Origin: Pterobdella sp. o SKG-2022
Lineage: Eukaryota; Annelida; Clitellata; Hirudinida; Piscicolidae
Assembly: GCA_964035795.1 (NCBI GenBank)
Contig: OZ038326.1
Location: forward strand, 5,693,759-5,757,758
Length of the DNA: 64,000 nucleotides
Reading direction: 5' to 3'
The translations under genes and the position numbers were made by a program. Under the pieces are notes generated by a model that saw only the letters and a program-made list of their open reading frames with translations, had not been told where the DNA came from and did not search any database. Positions 47,884 through 60,931 of this stretch are shown piece by piece. Each line of letters begins with the position of its first letter. Within the stretch, counting starts at the first letter, position 1.

Positions 47884-50800
47884 TCAGAAACGTGAAGATT
47901 CATTGGGTGTAGGGTTGATTTTATCAAGTGGTACTACCCACCCATCTTTCCTAATCTCATTTTCCCTCTCACTCGACGTCATCTCGATATCTGTCAAGGG
48001 GTTGGAGTTGTATTCGAAAACTGGCGCGTCATTCAGAAGCTCCTGAGGGTTGGTTATAAAGAACATTTGAGGCAGTGTTTGATCTGTGAACTAAGGCATA
48101 GTTTTCACTTTATTTTCAAAAATTAAGAAAAAAAATAATTTATGGAATTGAGAAGTTTTTATTTAGATAATGATAATATCGAAAGACTTTTTAGATAGAA
48201 TAACTCGTGAAAAAGTTGGCAACAAATAGTGTGTGATTGAGTTTCTTCTACCGCATCCAACATATTCAGAACATCTTATGATCCTAGTTGTAGATCTTTC
48301 AATTGATTTGATATGTTTTTCCCACAATCAAAGTCAAACTTATAGCAATAGTCTGAAGAAGTACACAATGCCCTAATTTGTAGCCAAACCTAACTCGCTT
48401 GCCTCTAATAAGCTGTTTGAGTGCGTGATGTCCAAAAAAATTTTATAAAAGTTTGTATTGCTGAATTATAAATACAAACTAATAGTTGCAAAAATTTTTT
48501 TTTTTCATTTATTTATAACTTTATTTAATTTCCGTAACAGTCACTTTTTTGAAAATGAAATTCCAATGTATTTAAGTAAAACACTCATTTGTGCTCATTA
48601 ATTTCATATGAGATCAGCAACTTTTAATGCCACTTATTCTCTTAATTTTACATGTATCTCAAGTTTTAAAAATCCATTATAATGATCAAAGATAACTTTA
48701 ACATATTCTTTTTTTGTCGTAATAATCATGGGTTACTATGCCTTAATTAGTTTTCATAAACGTCCGTAAAAGTGAAATTTGGACAATTCGAAAATTCAAA
48801 TAAAATTAAGTTAATATTGGAGATATAACCATAGTTGATAAAAAAATAGATTTGGATAAATATGCCAGAACCTACTTCAATCCAGACTCTAGCAGAAAAG
48901 CAGCCTTTAATTGAAGGCGCTTAGTTTGGTGCAGTTAACATATATTTAATATGCATATACAATAAACGTTGAGAGCCCGATAAAACTTAAAAAAACTTCT
49001 AATGAATTTGAACGATTTTTTAAAAACTATCTCATGAGTTTAAAATGCATTCCTAGAAAAATATATTTTTAAACTAGTAAAATTTGCGAGAAATTTAAAC
49101 ATGAATTTTTTGAGCTTATTTTGATATTTAAAACCAGAAAAATATAAAAAAATTGCTTAGATGTTTGTAAGAAACATTTTTTGCTATAAATTTGATATGT
49201 TTCAGGGAGTATGAGTGTCGAAAATTTATTCAGAGATAATAAGATACATTTCCTATTTTTAAGAAAATATTCATAACAATCTTTGTTCTAAATCTTATTT
49301 GTCATATTTCTAATTTGTTTGCATGACTTAATCCGTTAGAATCTTTATTTTATCATTAAAATCATACCGTCAGAAATATAGTATAAAAACTTGATAAATA
49401 TAATTTTTAAAATGAATCTTTTTCATCATAAGAGAAAGAGCATTTATAACTTGAATGAAATACCGAAGTTAATATTATTTTTTAATATTTTTTTATTAAT
49501 AATAATATAAATGAAATATTTAAATAAAAACATTGAAAAAAATGAAATTTAAATGCTGGAAGAAAATAAAAATAAGAAGAAAAATGAAGTAGAATCATAA
49601 AAATGAATATAAAAAAAAGAGAGAAATTTATTAAAAATGAAAAATATAAACAGAATTATTAGAAAACAAAGTAAATATAAAAAATGAATAACTATTCAGA
49701 GACATCTTATGTATTTTTCTTCAATATTTTGTAACGAAAAACATCAAATAAGAGGAATTTTTAATACATTTATTGAGAATCGGAAGCTATATATTTCGAT
49801 GTATTAAATGTGTTAAAAATTCCTCTTATTTGATGTTTTAGCGTTACAAAATATTGAAAAAAAATGAATAACGATAATAGACAATAAAAATGACAAAACA
49901 AAAAGAACCCTAACGTCTTTATCGGGCTTGTTAGTTTTGAGAATGAAGCAGATGATGATGATAAAGATGATGAGGACGAGGAGGGATATGGTCAAACAGC
50001 AAGCGATAATTATAGCGTTCTTGGCGGCTATGTTAGCCACCGCATCCTGTATTTTGAGTATCACTTAATGTTTCAAAATGCATAAATTCTTTTAATCATT
50101 AAAGAAATTTTTTTTCTCTCTATCTGTTACATAGATATTATCATTTTTAGAATAAAAAATGTTAAGGTAATGGAATAAGACTAAAAATCAATACATGAAT
50201 AAAAACTACATGACTCACCCTCAGAGCATTAGACGTCACTGTAGCGTTGATGTTCTTGTTCTCAGTTGTGACAAGGTGGCTAACAGCGCTACTGCTATCA
50301 GTGATGGGTGGGTTTCTTGTTGTTTGTGATTGTGTGGTTGGTTCACTAAAAGTTACAGATTCTGTTGTAATCATTCCTGCAACTACTGTTGTCGTATCAT
50401 TCGTTGAAACTAAACTGGTTGCAGAGGTTGTATTTGTGTTTTGTTCAGTTGTGAGCTGTTGTACTGTTGTTTGTGTTGTTTGGTTGTCATAGGCTGTGAC
50501 TGGTATAAGAAGTGTTGATGAAGCTGTGTTGGGATCTGAAGTTGTTGATTGCTTTGTTGTTAGTTGGTCGCTCGTGGTTTGTTGTACGGTTGTTTGGTCG
50601 GTTGTGATTGGTTGGCTGAATGTCGTGGTTATTTCAGTTGTTGTTGGTAGTGTTGTTGTTGTCGCTTTTGTTACTTCTATTGTTTTAATTTGTTCTATAG
50701 TAGTTGTAATTTGTTCTGTAGTACTTGTAACTTGTTCAATTGTTGTTTGTGCAACAGTCGTAGTAAGTTGAATAGATGCTGTAGTTGGAGATGTGGTTGT

Positions 50801-53800
50801 GGTTACACTTGCTAACGTAGTTGATGCAGAATCACTATTTGATGTTGCTTGTGTAGTTGTTGATGTATCAACTGCTAGTGTTGGTGGTGGGGTAAATTGA
50901 GGTAGTTGAGACTGAAAAGAATGAGTGGTTGCTTGTGGGATGGGATCTGTTGCAACAGAGATGGTGGTGGGAACGTCAAAAGCACCCGTTGTCACTGCAC
51001 CTGTGATGAGTCATCATTGAGGGTATCAAATTAGACGCACAGTGGTTTGCTTCATGTATGAAACCTTCTAGATATATTTGCACATATATTTTTTTTTAGT
51101 ATTAGACGTCTGTTGATGAGTTGATTAACACAACTATTAATAACCGAAATACAACTGAATTTAAGACAAATACAGAGGTTATCATATACTTTTCATGGAA
51201 TATTTTTTTGATCTTTGAAAAATTTAAAATTTACATAGATTTAATATTTCATCAAGCTAAAATTTTCGATAAGTTTATTCGATATTAAAAAACAAAAAAA
51301 TATGACCTTTATTTTGATATAAATTTCAGTTTCACTTTTAGATAAACCGAAAATTTTTATTTTTCAAGTTGAATTAATAAATTCAAAATTTTAAAGCAGT
51401 TATCTTATCAGAGATTATTATACTAAACAGACTTCAAAAATTTTGAATTAGTCCTCAATCCTACCCTTATCTTTCCTATTATTAAAGCAGTAAATCATCT
51501 CAACTCTTATGAATTATAACATGAGTCGATTTTATTCTCTTTTTTACATATAAAATTTCAATGTATTTGAGTTATTCACTATACTACCATAATGATCATC
51601 TTCGTCGTCATCCTCAGCCTCATCATCATGACCTTTTTCTCATTTTCAGTTTACTTTTTTTATGCTAGTTTTCATCAAGATTATTTCAATCAATAAACTA
51701 TTTTTATCTCATTATCTCTTTTTCAATTTTTTATTCAATTATAAATACTTGCACAACCTCATATTACCTCATTCAAACCAAGTTCAACTTTTTCAAAACG
51801 TTGAGCATATAAAGCAAACGCCTAAACATAATGAAGTAGTTTTAAAGTCGACATTGTAAAAACTTAATGGAAAGAAACTGAAATAATGAGTATAAAAGCT
51901 TCGTAACCCAGTGGCAATTGAGAGATTCAATAGTTGATATGTTGATCATGCGAACAGATAAATTAGTACTTCTTCATATACACCGCTACAGTCTTAATTT
52001 GAAACAAGTTTTAAAAAAAAATTATTAAAATAAATCTAAATATAAATATTAAAAATAAAAATAAAAAAAATAACAATAATAATGTTAATAGAAACAAAAC
52101 AGTGATGTTAAAGTACATTAACAAAAATTGAATACGTTATATTCTCTTGTGGAATTGCTCTAGTTGACTTCATTGCAAGCCAATTCATTAGATATATTTA
52201 ATTAATTATAATATTGTGTTGCTTGTTAAATTTGCAGTTTTAATCAGCTGTGGTCTATTCGATGTATATTTGTCTTATATCTGAGTTGAATATTCCTGTA
52301 ATTATTCTGAGACCAGTTGAAAAAATAATCTAAATTTGATGAGATTTTGATGAGAACCTCATTCTATACATTAAGATTCTCAATCAAATAAAAGGCTAAT
52401 AAAAGAAATTTTAAGTTGATAAATTGAAAACATATTTAATTAAATAAATAATTAGGCCAATAATCAAGTGACGAAAAGGATTGGTAGCGAAAGATGCTTT
52501 CCCTTGTGTGTCACAATGTGGGTGAGACAACAATAAAAAAAAAGCAAAAAATAATAATAAATGATTGGAAATATGAGTTAATAACTGATAAAATGAATAT
52601 GAAAAAAACCGAAAAATAAAAAAAATAAAAACTATCACTAATAAAAAAACAAACAAAAACAACTTAGAGGCTATAAAAATAAATTTAAGCAATAAACATA
52701 ACTAATCATGAAAAATATCTCATCAATACTACAATAATGTATACATAAGAAAACATTCCAAATGGTTAGTGCCTCATTGGCCGGCGTAGCCTAGATGGTA
52801 GAGCGAAAGAATGATTATCCCAAGGGGCTGGGCTTGATTCTCTCAGCCATCAAGTAGCAAGAGTTAAATTGCAGATTTTATAATTTACACTGATAGTAAA
52901 AATGCATTGCTTGAAATGCAGTAACAAGAAGATTTGAATTTATTAAATGAGAATACAAACTCTTGTAGAGATTGAGGAATAAGAATGAGAAGAATTTAAA
53001 AAGTAACTTGATTTGACAGACATAAACACTAGGGTAAATTTGCATTAAATTTGTTGCTTTGAAAGATTAGATAAGATTATTTTAATTGAATGTAAACTCA
53101 CAAATCAAATAAAAATTTACATAACTTGTTAAAAAATATGAAAAAATAAACAAAAAAAAATTGTACCAAAGAAACTAAAAACAAATTCAAATTCAATTTT
53201 AACTAATATGAAAATTTTTGATCAAAAATGATTTTTAAAATATTTAAATTATCTTTCCTTAATTGGTGTTTTTGAGCTAATATCTGATAGAAGTCACGAG
53301 TAAACTAATTAAAAGAAAACGTCAGCTTTCTCCAGAAAATATCAGCAATTTTAGTTCAAGTTAATTTCTTCAAAAATATAAACTTATAAAATATGATTCC
53401 GAGGGAAAAGATGCTAAGGATGATGATTATGACGTTAATGATGATGATAATAAACAAAGTGATATTAAAATAAAATAATAACGATATTAATTCTAATATA
53501 TATAATTCACATGAAAAGCTATACTTTTTAAATAAAAACTCCATTAAACCACTCATATGCAACCAAAAAAAAATGACCTCGAATCCCCCACCACTCTATG
53601 ACCACCACTTTCACACTTAACTTACTAAATTTCTATCAATAATTAAAATAAATAGTTAAAAATGCAATATTTTCATTATGAGCGTTAAATGATTTATAAA
53701 AGCACAAGGAAATAATCGAATATCAATCTTTCATGAGTTGATCGTTGATTTTGAGAGAAAATTGAACCATATATTGAGTTAGCTTGAATAATCTTGTCAA

Positions 53801-56800
53801 ATAATATCAGCTTATTTCTATGTCACCAAAATAAAAATAATTGAAAAATACAAAAAACAAATTTTAAAAAAATATTTAAGCCAAAAATTAAAAAATAACA
53901 TTAAATTAGTTTTAAATGATGATGATGATGAGGATGATGATGAGGATGATGATGATAGATAATTCTCCTTGTATCAAGTTCGTGTCTTTGTTTATTATTT
54001 ACACTGTGTTGGCCAGACTCCGATAAACTTTAACCAGCCCTCTCGGCTATGTATTCTATTGTAACATAGCAATCATAAAAATAATAATAACATAAATAAA
54101 ATTGAAATAAACTTTAAAAATTATTTGATTTTTAATACAAGTGAATTTTCAGCAATAAGGCGTTATAGAAATGTTGCATTCAAAAAAAGCTTTTCGATTG
54201 TCCCTCAAAAGTATTGGGCCTTACTAAAACTCTTTAATTGCTGATACTAAAACAACTCCTATTTAAATATAAAAATAACCATTTAATTTTTTTTTATAGT
54301 TTTTTGTATTTTGGTGCCTTTTTGAGGTGATTTTCGTTTATAGGACAGTAATTATCGGCTCTATACATGCTCAATACATTATCAAGGATCATTGTCCTTG
54401 AGTGATTCTGACGCTTAAAAATCTTACTCTTATAAAAAAGAAGTCTCTTGAAATTATTATTATTTCCAAACTTTTCATTTTATATAAAGAAAATAGCTAA
54501 AAATAAAAAGAAAGTTATGAATTCAAAGAATAAAGTTTTTTCCATTCAGATTTATTTTTTGCCATTTTTCTTTGTTTCAAAAGATCTTGAAATCCATACT
54601 AAAAAATTCTCATCAAATTATCCTTCTCCTGGACAAGCTTTCTTATCACAGTAAATCATTTCAGAAACAAATACAATGTTTCCTTTATTCTAACAAATCT
54701 CTTTCTAATAGGAAAGCATTCATTCGCATTATAACATCTTTTTGATTATTTTATAGCTCCATGAATGTCTTTTTTAGTGTATTCAAGGTTCTAAGTCAAA
54801 TAATTGATTTTGGTTTTTTGTAGAGTCTTTGGGCCTAATCTTGTCGATACCCGTACTATTGTTTCATATATAATGATAAATCAAATAGCATATTAGAAAA
54901 ATAACTGAAATACAAAATGAGTGAATCTGTTTTAGTTATAATATAAAGAAAATATCAACTGCCATAGGAAATGCCTCGATAAAATCCTTATACACAGTTT
55001 CATAGAAATTCCATCTGCTCAGTAGGTTTTTAATAATTTACTTTAATTACTATTTGAAGTAGTGTCACAATTATTTGACTACATGCTATCCAAATGTTTT
55101 TTGAAACTTTTCTTGAATTTGCACTAAAGAAATTGACTAAATTCTAAAGAGTATAGTTTCTTAAAAATATATTTTAGTATCTTCAAATAAGTAATTAAAC
55201 TACCCAAAAAAAAGTTTTATCGAAATATATATTGATATAACGTAGCTGGTCTCAGTTTGTCTTCCTTTGAACATGTTACTTCGCCACTAGACGCTGATGT
55301 CTGGGCCTTATTGAGTGTGTCCGTTATACTCTTTGTACCTTTCAAAGTTTCATTGCGTGCTTGTATTAATTTTATCGTTATTTGTATCTTTTAATTGAAT
55401 TTAATCGTTTCTATTTTTCTTTCAGGGATTTCACATTTTTTTCTGCACTATTTAAAAATTTTCCATTGAACATAGCTTCAAATCAAGTTTCGTTCATATT
55501 TATTTGGCTTAATTTCGACGTCAGACGCCTTAGTTTTTAGCTCAACAAAAGTCATTCTTCTCACCAGAATTTAATCTAGAGAAGTTTCATTGACATATCC
55601 ATATCTTGAAAACAAGCTTTTTGAAAGAGTTTTTTTGTCCATTTATCATTGATTTTTTGTATTACTTTCTCCTCAAAGACCCCCATACTTCTACTGGTAC
55701 CTTCCTTCAATTGGAAGACAGTGTGGTAATTTTGTTCATATGTACCTTTTGAAGACTATATTCAAACATGGTAATTCAAGTTTGTTTCACGAAAAGCTTC
55801 ATGTTTTGAGTGAAGAAATAATGGATTATAATGTACAGGTTAAGTTTACTGAAAGAATAATAAAAATGTATTTTAAAGAAAAACTACTATGAAGATAGAT
55901 TAGAATAATTATAATAAAATTCAAAGTCTATATTTCAAAATAAATAAAATAGCCTTTGTGAGAAAATTCTAGTTATAGATCATTATATACAGTTTCAAAT
56001 CAATTCTATGTACGCATCCAACTCTTACAAGTATACTCTTCAAAGTAATCATATAGTCTTCCTTTAAATAAATTTTATTAAAAGACTTTTTAAAACTTTT
56101 GTCGCATTCAAACTTACGGAGAAAGCTGTAACAGACCAAGCAATAAACTCCTTCAACACGAGAAAGTGTATACCACTCAATAATTCACTAAAACATAATA
56201 AAAATCGAATAGTTAAATTTTATAACGATAAAACGTAGTTTTTAAACGTTATTTTTTTATGCTGGGAAGGTCGCGTAACCACAGTTTGGCAGAGGTCAGT
56301 TTAGCCTATTTCTGTAGCAGTACACTGAAACCCGGACCATATTCAAATGTGTCCGCTGTATGTTTTTACAGTTTAGAGAAGTTTTTATTGCTTAAGTTTT
56401 TGTTTTTTATTCGGTTTTTATAACTCAATTTAGTTTTTAAGAGTGGTTTTTTTGGAAAAAAAAATTATTTAGCTTCAATGTGTTTTTTTAGTATAATTCT
56501 TGCTTAGACTTATTCACGCGCTCTCGCTTATTTTTTCATTATTTCCCGTTATTTAAATGAGTTATCTGTGTTCAGATGAGAACTTATATATTGTCTATAG
56601 ATTTAATCATGTTTGATATATCTTTTTCTGTAAATTATTAAGAGCGCATAATTGAATAAAATAAATAAGTAAAAACAAATATATTTACGATGAAAAAATA
56701 AATAGAAAATTTGAAAAATAATAAATAAGAAAATAGCGTTAAAAGTGCATTAAAAATAATAGTTTATTGTAGGAAGTCACTACTACTTCATAGATCAGCT

Positions 56801-58015
56801 TGAAAGGATGATTCAAAAACACACCAGTTAATATTGAAATAATTTAAAAATTTATTTTGAATAGGATTTAAATGAAGCTTTTAGTATTCATACAAAAAAA
56901 AATAAATCGAAATTTATTAAAAAAAATACGGCCAAAACCGAGAATTATTAAACAAAATTAATATTTTATTTAATTATTTAAAATATTAAGTTTTAGTTAC
57001 TCATTATATCTCATTTACTGTGAACCTGATGACGTTAGATGCTTGAAATCGAAGTTTAGTATTCTTAGCTGAAAAAATTTTAAACTTTCAGCCAGTGTTT
57101 TTAATTTCTCTGTTCCAGTAAGGTATCAAGAAAAAAAGTGAAAAATTCTTTCAAAACCTTCTCATGTTCTAAAAGAAATAGGATTTTTATCATCTATATT
57201 ATCTCTCAAATTAATTGGAAATAATTAGTGGTCAATAAGAAATTATTTGAAAAATTCTGATTTTTATTTCCTTAATGACGAAAACATACGAATTCTCAAG
57301 ATCTGTTCAAGCATTCATTGTCATTTACGTTGAAGAATTCCAAAAATTTTGCTCAGAAAAATTTAGCAAATAATCTTAAATATTAAATTTTTAATTATTA
57401 ATTATTATTATTGTGAAATTAGTTAGCTAAATTTTTCTAATTTTAGTTTTAAGTTTATACAGGTTCAAAAAAAATAAAACAATATTTGACAAAACAACAT
57501 GAGACATCTTGATATGTCTTCAGTCTCTCGATTTGCATCTCAAAATTTGAGTTTTTTGGTAACTTATCATTACCCTTAATGACATTATTATCAGTATTTT
57601 AATTAACATCACGATAACTTGTAAAACGAGGTGAAAAAAATTTTTGAAAATATTTCTTCATTTCAAAATTAGAAAAAAAATTCCATACTTTTTATTGATT
57701 ATCATAACCTGAAAAAATTGACGGAAAACTTAATCTAAAATAACTTCAACAAATAAACTATTTTTAACTAAAGGAGGTGTAGTCCACGTTAAGAAGATAT
57801 CTAAATTAGATTTTAATTAGCTATTGATAAATTAAGGGCAATAATTAATAATTCAAAGTACATAACAAATAAATATTTTATTATATCACACTTTAATGGT
57901 TAACAAATTATATTAAAAAAGCTTTTTATAAACAGGGATAGCTACAAAATAAAAGAATTTACTGACCTGCCAATGACGACAACAACAGCAATACAAAACT
58001 CGCCAAAAGAAGCAT
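47884..58015 (-). CDS. Mucin-like single-pass type I membrane protein
   Basis: Four exons in minus-strand order: 58015-57967, 51000-50219, 50046-49915 and 48090-47884. Phases 1, 0 and 0 all match, giving 1170 nt or 389 aa. Exon 1 encodes a signal peptide MLLLASFVLLLLSSLA, with likely cleavage at the following Gly. Exon 2 supplies about 260 residues dominated by Thr, Ser, Gln, Pro and Val (for example TTTVAQTTIEQVTSTTEQIT), a dense O-glycosylation substrate without strict repeats, plus a few N-x-T sites. Exon 3 is a membrane anchor (NAIIIACCLTISLLVLIIFI, then more Ile and Cys) ending KTNKPDKD. Exon 4 is an acidic cytoplasmic tail with LPQMFFITNPQELL and VPLDKINPTPNESSRF. Signal, mucin stalk, anchor and tail suggest a cell-surface glycoprotein. 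No orthologue is recognised. The first intron is 7 kb and could hide further exons. Confidence 0.75.
49720..49858. repeat. Inverted repeat, about 53-bp arms, in the mucin-like gene's last intron
   Basis: The left arm (49720-49772, core AACATCAAATAAGAGGAATT) and right arm (49805-49858, core AATTCCTCTTATTTGATGTT) are nearly perfect reverse complements around a 32-base spacer. A 12-base direct repeat AAAATGAATAAC occurs at 49681 and 49861. The transcript would form a long hairpin 57 bases past the splice donor of exon 3. It is most likely a MITE-like insertion. Confidence 0.85.
52779..52925 (+). mobile_element. tRNA-derived SINE in the mucin-like gene's first intron
   Basis: The head GGCCGGCGTAGCCTAGATGG contains an A box (TAGCCTAGATGG). 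A B-box-like GGCTTGATTCT follows about 45 bases later. The anticodon and T arms do not close properly, so it is not a functional tRNA gene. A non-tRNA body continues to about 52925. Confidence 0.7.
53917..54070 (-). repeat. Retroposon-like 3' end with (ATC)n tail
   Basis: On the minus strand a less AT-rich segment (54070-53960, with GGAGTCTGGCCAACACAGTG) runs into (ATC)n at 53957-53917. The 61-kb LINE ends in a similar (CAT)n tail. It may be a LINE 3' UTR or a SINE using the same machinery. Confidence 0.45.
55243..55345 (+). repeat. Dispersed repeat pair, copy 1
   Basis: Aligns loosely with 56277-56367, best over GCTGATGTCTGGGCCTTATT and TGTGTCCGTTATA. Both lie in the 7 kb intron in the same orientation. 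Origin unknown. Confidence 0.35.
56277..56367 (+). repeat. Dispersed repeat pair, copy 2
   Basis: Counterpart of 55243-55345, with ACTGAAACCCGGACCATATT and TGTGTCCGCTGTA. Its base composition also stands out from the AT-rich intron. Confidence 0.35.
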
Positions 58016-58156
58016 TATCAGTACTTAACCTTATTTATTGAATAAAATGTATTAACTAAAACCTAAACGCCAAGAGTGCTTTAAAACTTATATAACTTGG
58101 ATAAAAACTAAGGCTCAAAATTCTATAATAGGGATAGAACCAGCTTTGTGTGCCCG

Positions 58157-58164
58157 TTTATATA
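58157..58164 (-). promoter_or_regulatory. TATA box of the mucin-like gene
   Basis: The minus strand reads CTCTATATAAACGGG. It sits about 142 bases before the start codon, which would place the transcription start near 58130 with a 5' UTR of about 110 bases. Confidence 0.5.
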
Positions 58165-59245
58165 GAGTTTAATACAAGAAAGTCAGTCGAGTTCATGTGA
58201 GATACAATATCCACATCATACTATTATGAAAGACGTAATACTGTTGAATAATATGTATTCATATACATTCAAATGGATAATTTATGCTTTTTTGTATAAT
58301 TGTTAATACTATTGTATAATGTTATTTGTTCTTATATATATTTATATGTATTTTTTTGAAATTTATATAGTATTAACTCTTATAGGGTTATTCATAAGAG
58401 AACACTTGTACAATAATTACATAAATATTTAGGCATAATTGTTTTTTAGTAGTTCTTATGACGAATACACTTTAAGCCAATGACAAAAAGCTTCATTTCC
58501 TCGTTAACAGGTATCAAAATATTAATAAGAGAATTATGAAAGAATCAAGAAGTAAATATGCTGAATTTATTTTTTTTTTTTTGAAGCCATATTTGTACTG
58601 GTGTATTGTACTGTATTAAGAGATTTGCGTATTAATTCTATTTATATATATATATATATATCTAATTTTAATTATACTTTGGCCCAATTTTACGTTTATC
58701 ATTTACACGAATTTATTATATAACAAAACAAAAATATTCATGAAAAACACTGATTATGGGTGAAACTTACTCTTGGTTCACTATTCTATTTGCTCTATAT
58801 ATTTTAGATGCTTGAAGATTTCCTTGTGTTCAAACATATTTTTATAATCTCTTACTTGCTAAAATTGATTATTTATAAGTTTCACTTTGTAAATTTTACT
58901 ATTTTAGTTAAATATTCAAAATTATCATTTTTAAACCGCCACAACTCTACCAACCTCATAGTTATACCTCATTTGTGTCGAGTGGAATGCACAAGCTTTT
59001 ATATCCATATTGAGGTGGCATGCCAATTAGAATAAAAATTTTTATTTTAACCTTGAATTTTTGGTTAATTATTTATAATTTTATTTAATTCACTTCAATT
59101 AATTTTAATCGTTTGATTAATATTTTTTTAGAATAAATATTTATTTCACTGCCATGTTTTTATTATATATGTTAACATTACTAAATTTTTTTCGTTTGAT
59201 TAGTACGTATTTTTTCTAAATATTCCCTTCATTAGATACGTGAGT
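58165..59245. other. Intergenic stretch with a (TA)n run
   Basis: AT-rich upstream region of the mucin-like gene with a (TA)n tract at 58643-58660. A 75-codon frame at 58808-59035 is not supported as a gene. Confidence 0.4.
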
Positions 59246-59557
59246 ATGTGTTTCAATATTTTGTTGTTTACTCAAAGTAATAAAAAATTACCAAACACTG
59301 AAATTATATATTCTTTATTAAAAAAGCACGAAGCTTTTGGTAGAGGGTATTTCCAGATACTGTCCTATCGTTATCCATACTTTGTATCAACATTTTTTTT
59401 CAATGACGCAAAATTTAACATAAATTTAATTAATGGAAAGAATTTTAAACAAAGATTTTTTCCAAAAAAACGTATAATATTTAAAATTCATGAGTACCAT
59501 GAAGCATTAGCAACATGGTCAACAGACCAATGTACCAAGAAGAATAAAAAAAAATAG
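59246..59557 (+). CDS. Unassigned open frame, 103 aa
   Basis: This frame stays open for more than 100 codons in very AT-rich DNA, where stops are frequent. It has balanced composition in places, with HEAFGRGYFQILSYRYPYFV and FKIHEYHEALATWSTDQC, and a Lys-rich end. I recognise no domain, signal peptide or membrane segment. It could be a single-exon orphan gene, an exon of an unseen gene or a decayed mobile-element fragment. The ATG at 59246 is chosen only because it is the first in frame. Confidence 0.2.
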   Translation: MCFNILLFTQSNKKLPNTEIIYSLLKKHEAFGRGYFQILSYRYPYFVSTFFFNDAKFNINLINGKNFKQRFFPKKRIIFKIHEYHEALATWSTDQCTKKNKKK

Positions 59558-60931
59558 TTTTCCAATGTGTAACTTTGAAGAGTGAGTTTACCAAATGGAG
59601 TAGAAGTAGAGATTGGGGAAATGGGCTGTCAAATGAAATTGGTTGATGACTAGCAAAATTATCATGAAAAAGAAAATTCTGAATGATATAATAGCCAAAA
59701 AAAACTAAGTTTGTTATTAATTATAGCTTTCACACTGAAAAAGCTTTTGTGTTAGTTGGTTCAATAAAAAACAGTTTTGGTAGAATTCATAATCATTTCA
59801 TAGTCGTCAAATTTGTGGAGTGGCAAAAAAATGGTTAAGTCAAAAAGGTGTTACTCTGAGAGACGTTCTATCCCTACTATTGTTGAATAATAAAAATAAT
59901 AACAATAACAGAAATAATGATGACAATAATAACCTCATCATTATTTCAACAAAAATTATTCAAAACAATGAATTTATGAAAATATAAATCGTTAAAATAT
60001 TTTTGGAATTGATTTCATTAAAAATACATGAACCCATAATTTCTCGTTCATTCAATCAAAAGAACATTAAAATGAGACTCTTCAATGTATTTTTATACTT
60101 TAAACATAACCACAATTGGAAATGATCAAAAATATCCAGAAAAACTTATTCAATATTTTTTTTACAAATAAGAATATGGTCTACTCTATAAATACAGAGA
60201 TTTTAATATTAAAAGAATCTATTTTAATTTTTCCAGCTTCCCAGATAATTGTTAGTTTATAAAAAATTTGATAACAGTTTTCATGCTAAACTTTAGTCTT
60301 TCTTTAATTTTTATATTTTAGAAACCCCCGCCATATACTTTTCATTTTATAGATATTTTTTATTCCTGTTTGGAATAAATTTGATATTTTTTAAGCTAGT
60401 ATGCACTAAAAAAAAATTTATCATAAGACAATGTCTTTTACATTCAATCTCTTCAAAATTGTCCAAAAATTCAAATTGCTTCTAAACTCAATTATTTTAA
60501 TGATGAAATATTTTAAAGCTATTTTATAATCTTTAAATACTTAATAAAAATACTTGAATAATTTTGAGTAAGTTTTTCAAACTACAGTATTTGTATGTGA
60601 AAATCCCACACAACATGATAACTCTCCGATATTTAGTCATGAAAGTTGAAGTTTTTGTGACAGCGTTAAGCTGAGCGACATGTTCTAGAAATTATTTATC
60701 AATACAAAAAGTTTATTGAAAAAAATAATTTTTATTTCTTCAGTTCTATCTTACTTTCTTTTCTTCTTTTCATTATTTTTTTGCATAATACTATTTAATA
60801 TTTCGATCAAACCTCACATGGTTATCATTATAGCTATTAAAAAAATTTAAAGAAATTAACAGCATCTATAATCTTTTTAAACCATTTTCATTAAGTCTAA
60901 ATGTTAGAGAATTTTAATTCTTTTTGATCTT
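59558..60931. other. Intergenic stretch
   Basis: AT-rich DNA with an (AAT/AAC)n patch near 59886-59930. No gene seen. Confidence 0.5.

Noticed and set aside
49813..49914. Extension of the mucin-gene membrane exon into FVLSFLLSIIVIHFF, suggesting a second membrane segment
   Set aside because: It lies past the GAC|GTTAGG donor and inside the hairpin repeat. The spliced model joins in phase to a plausible cytoplasmic tail.
52779..52850. Possible functional tRNA gene
   Set aside because: Good A box, but the acceptor and T stems do not pair and the B box is altered, so a tRNA-derived SINE is the better reading.
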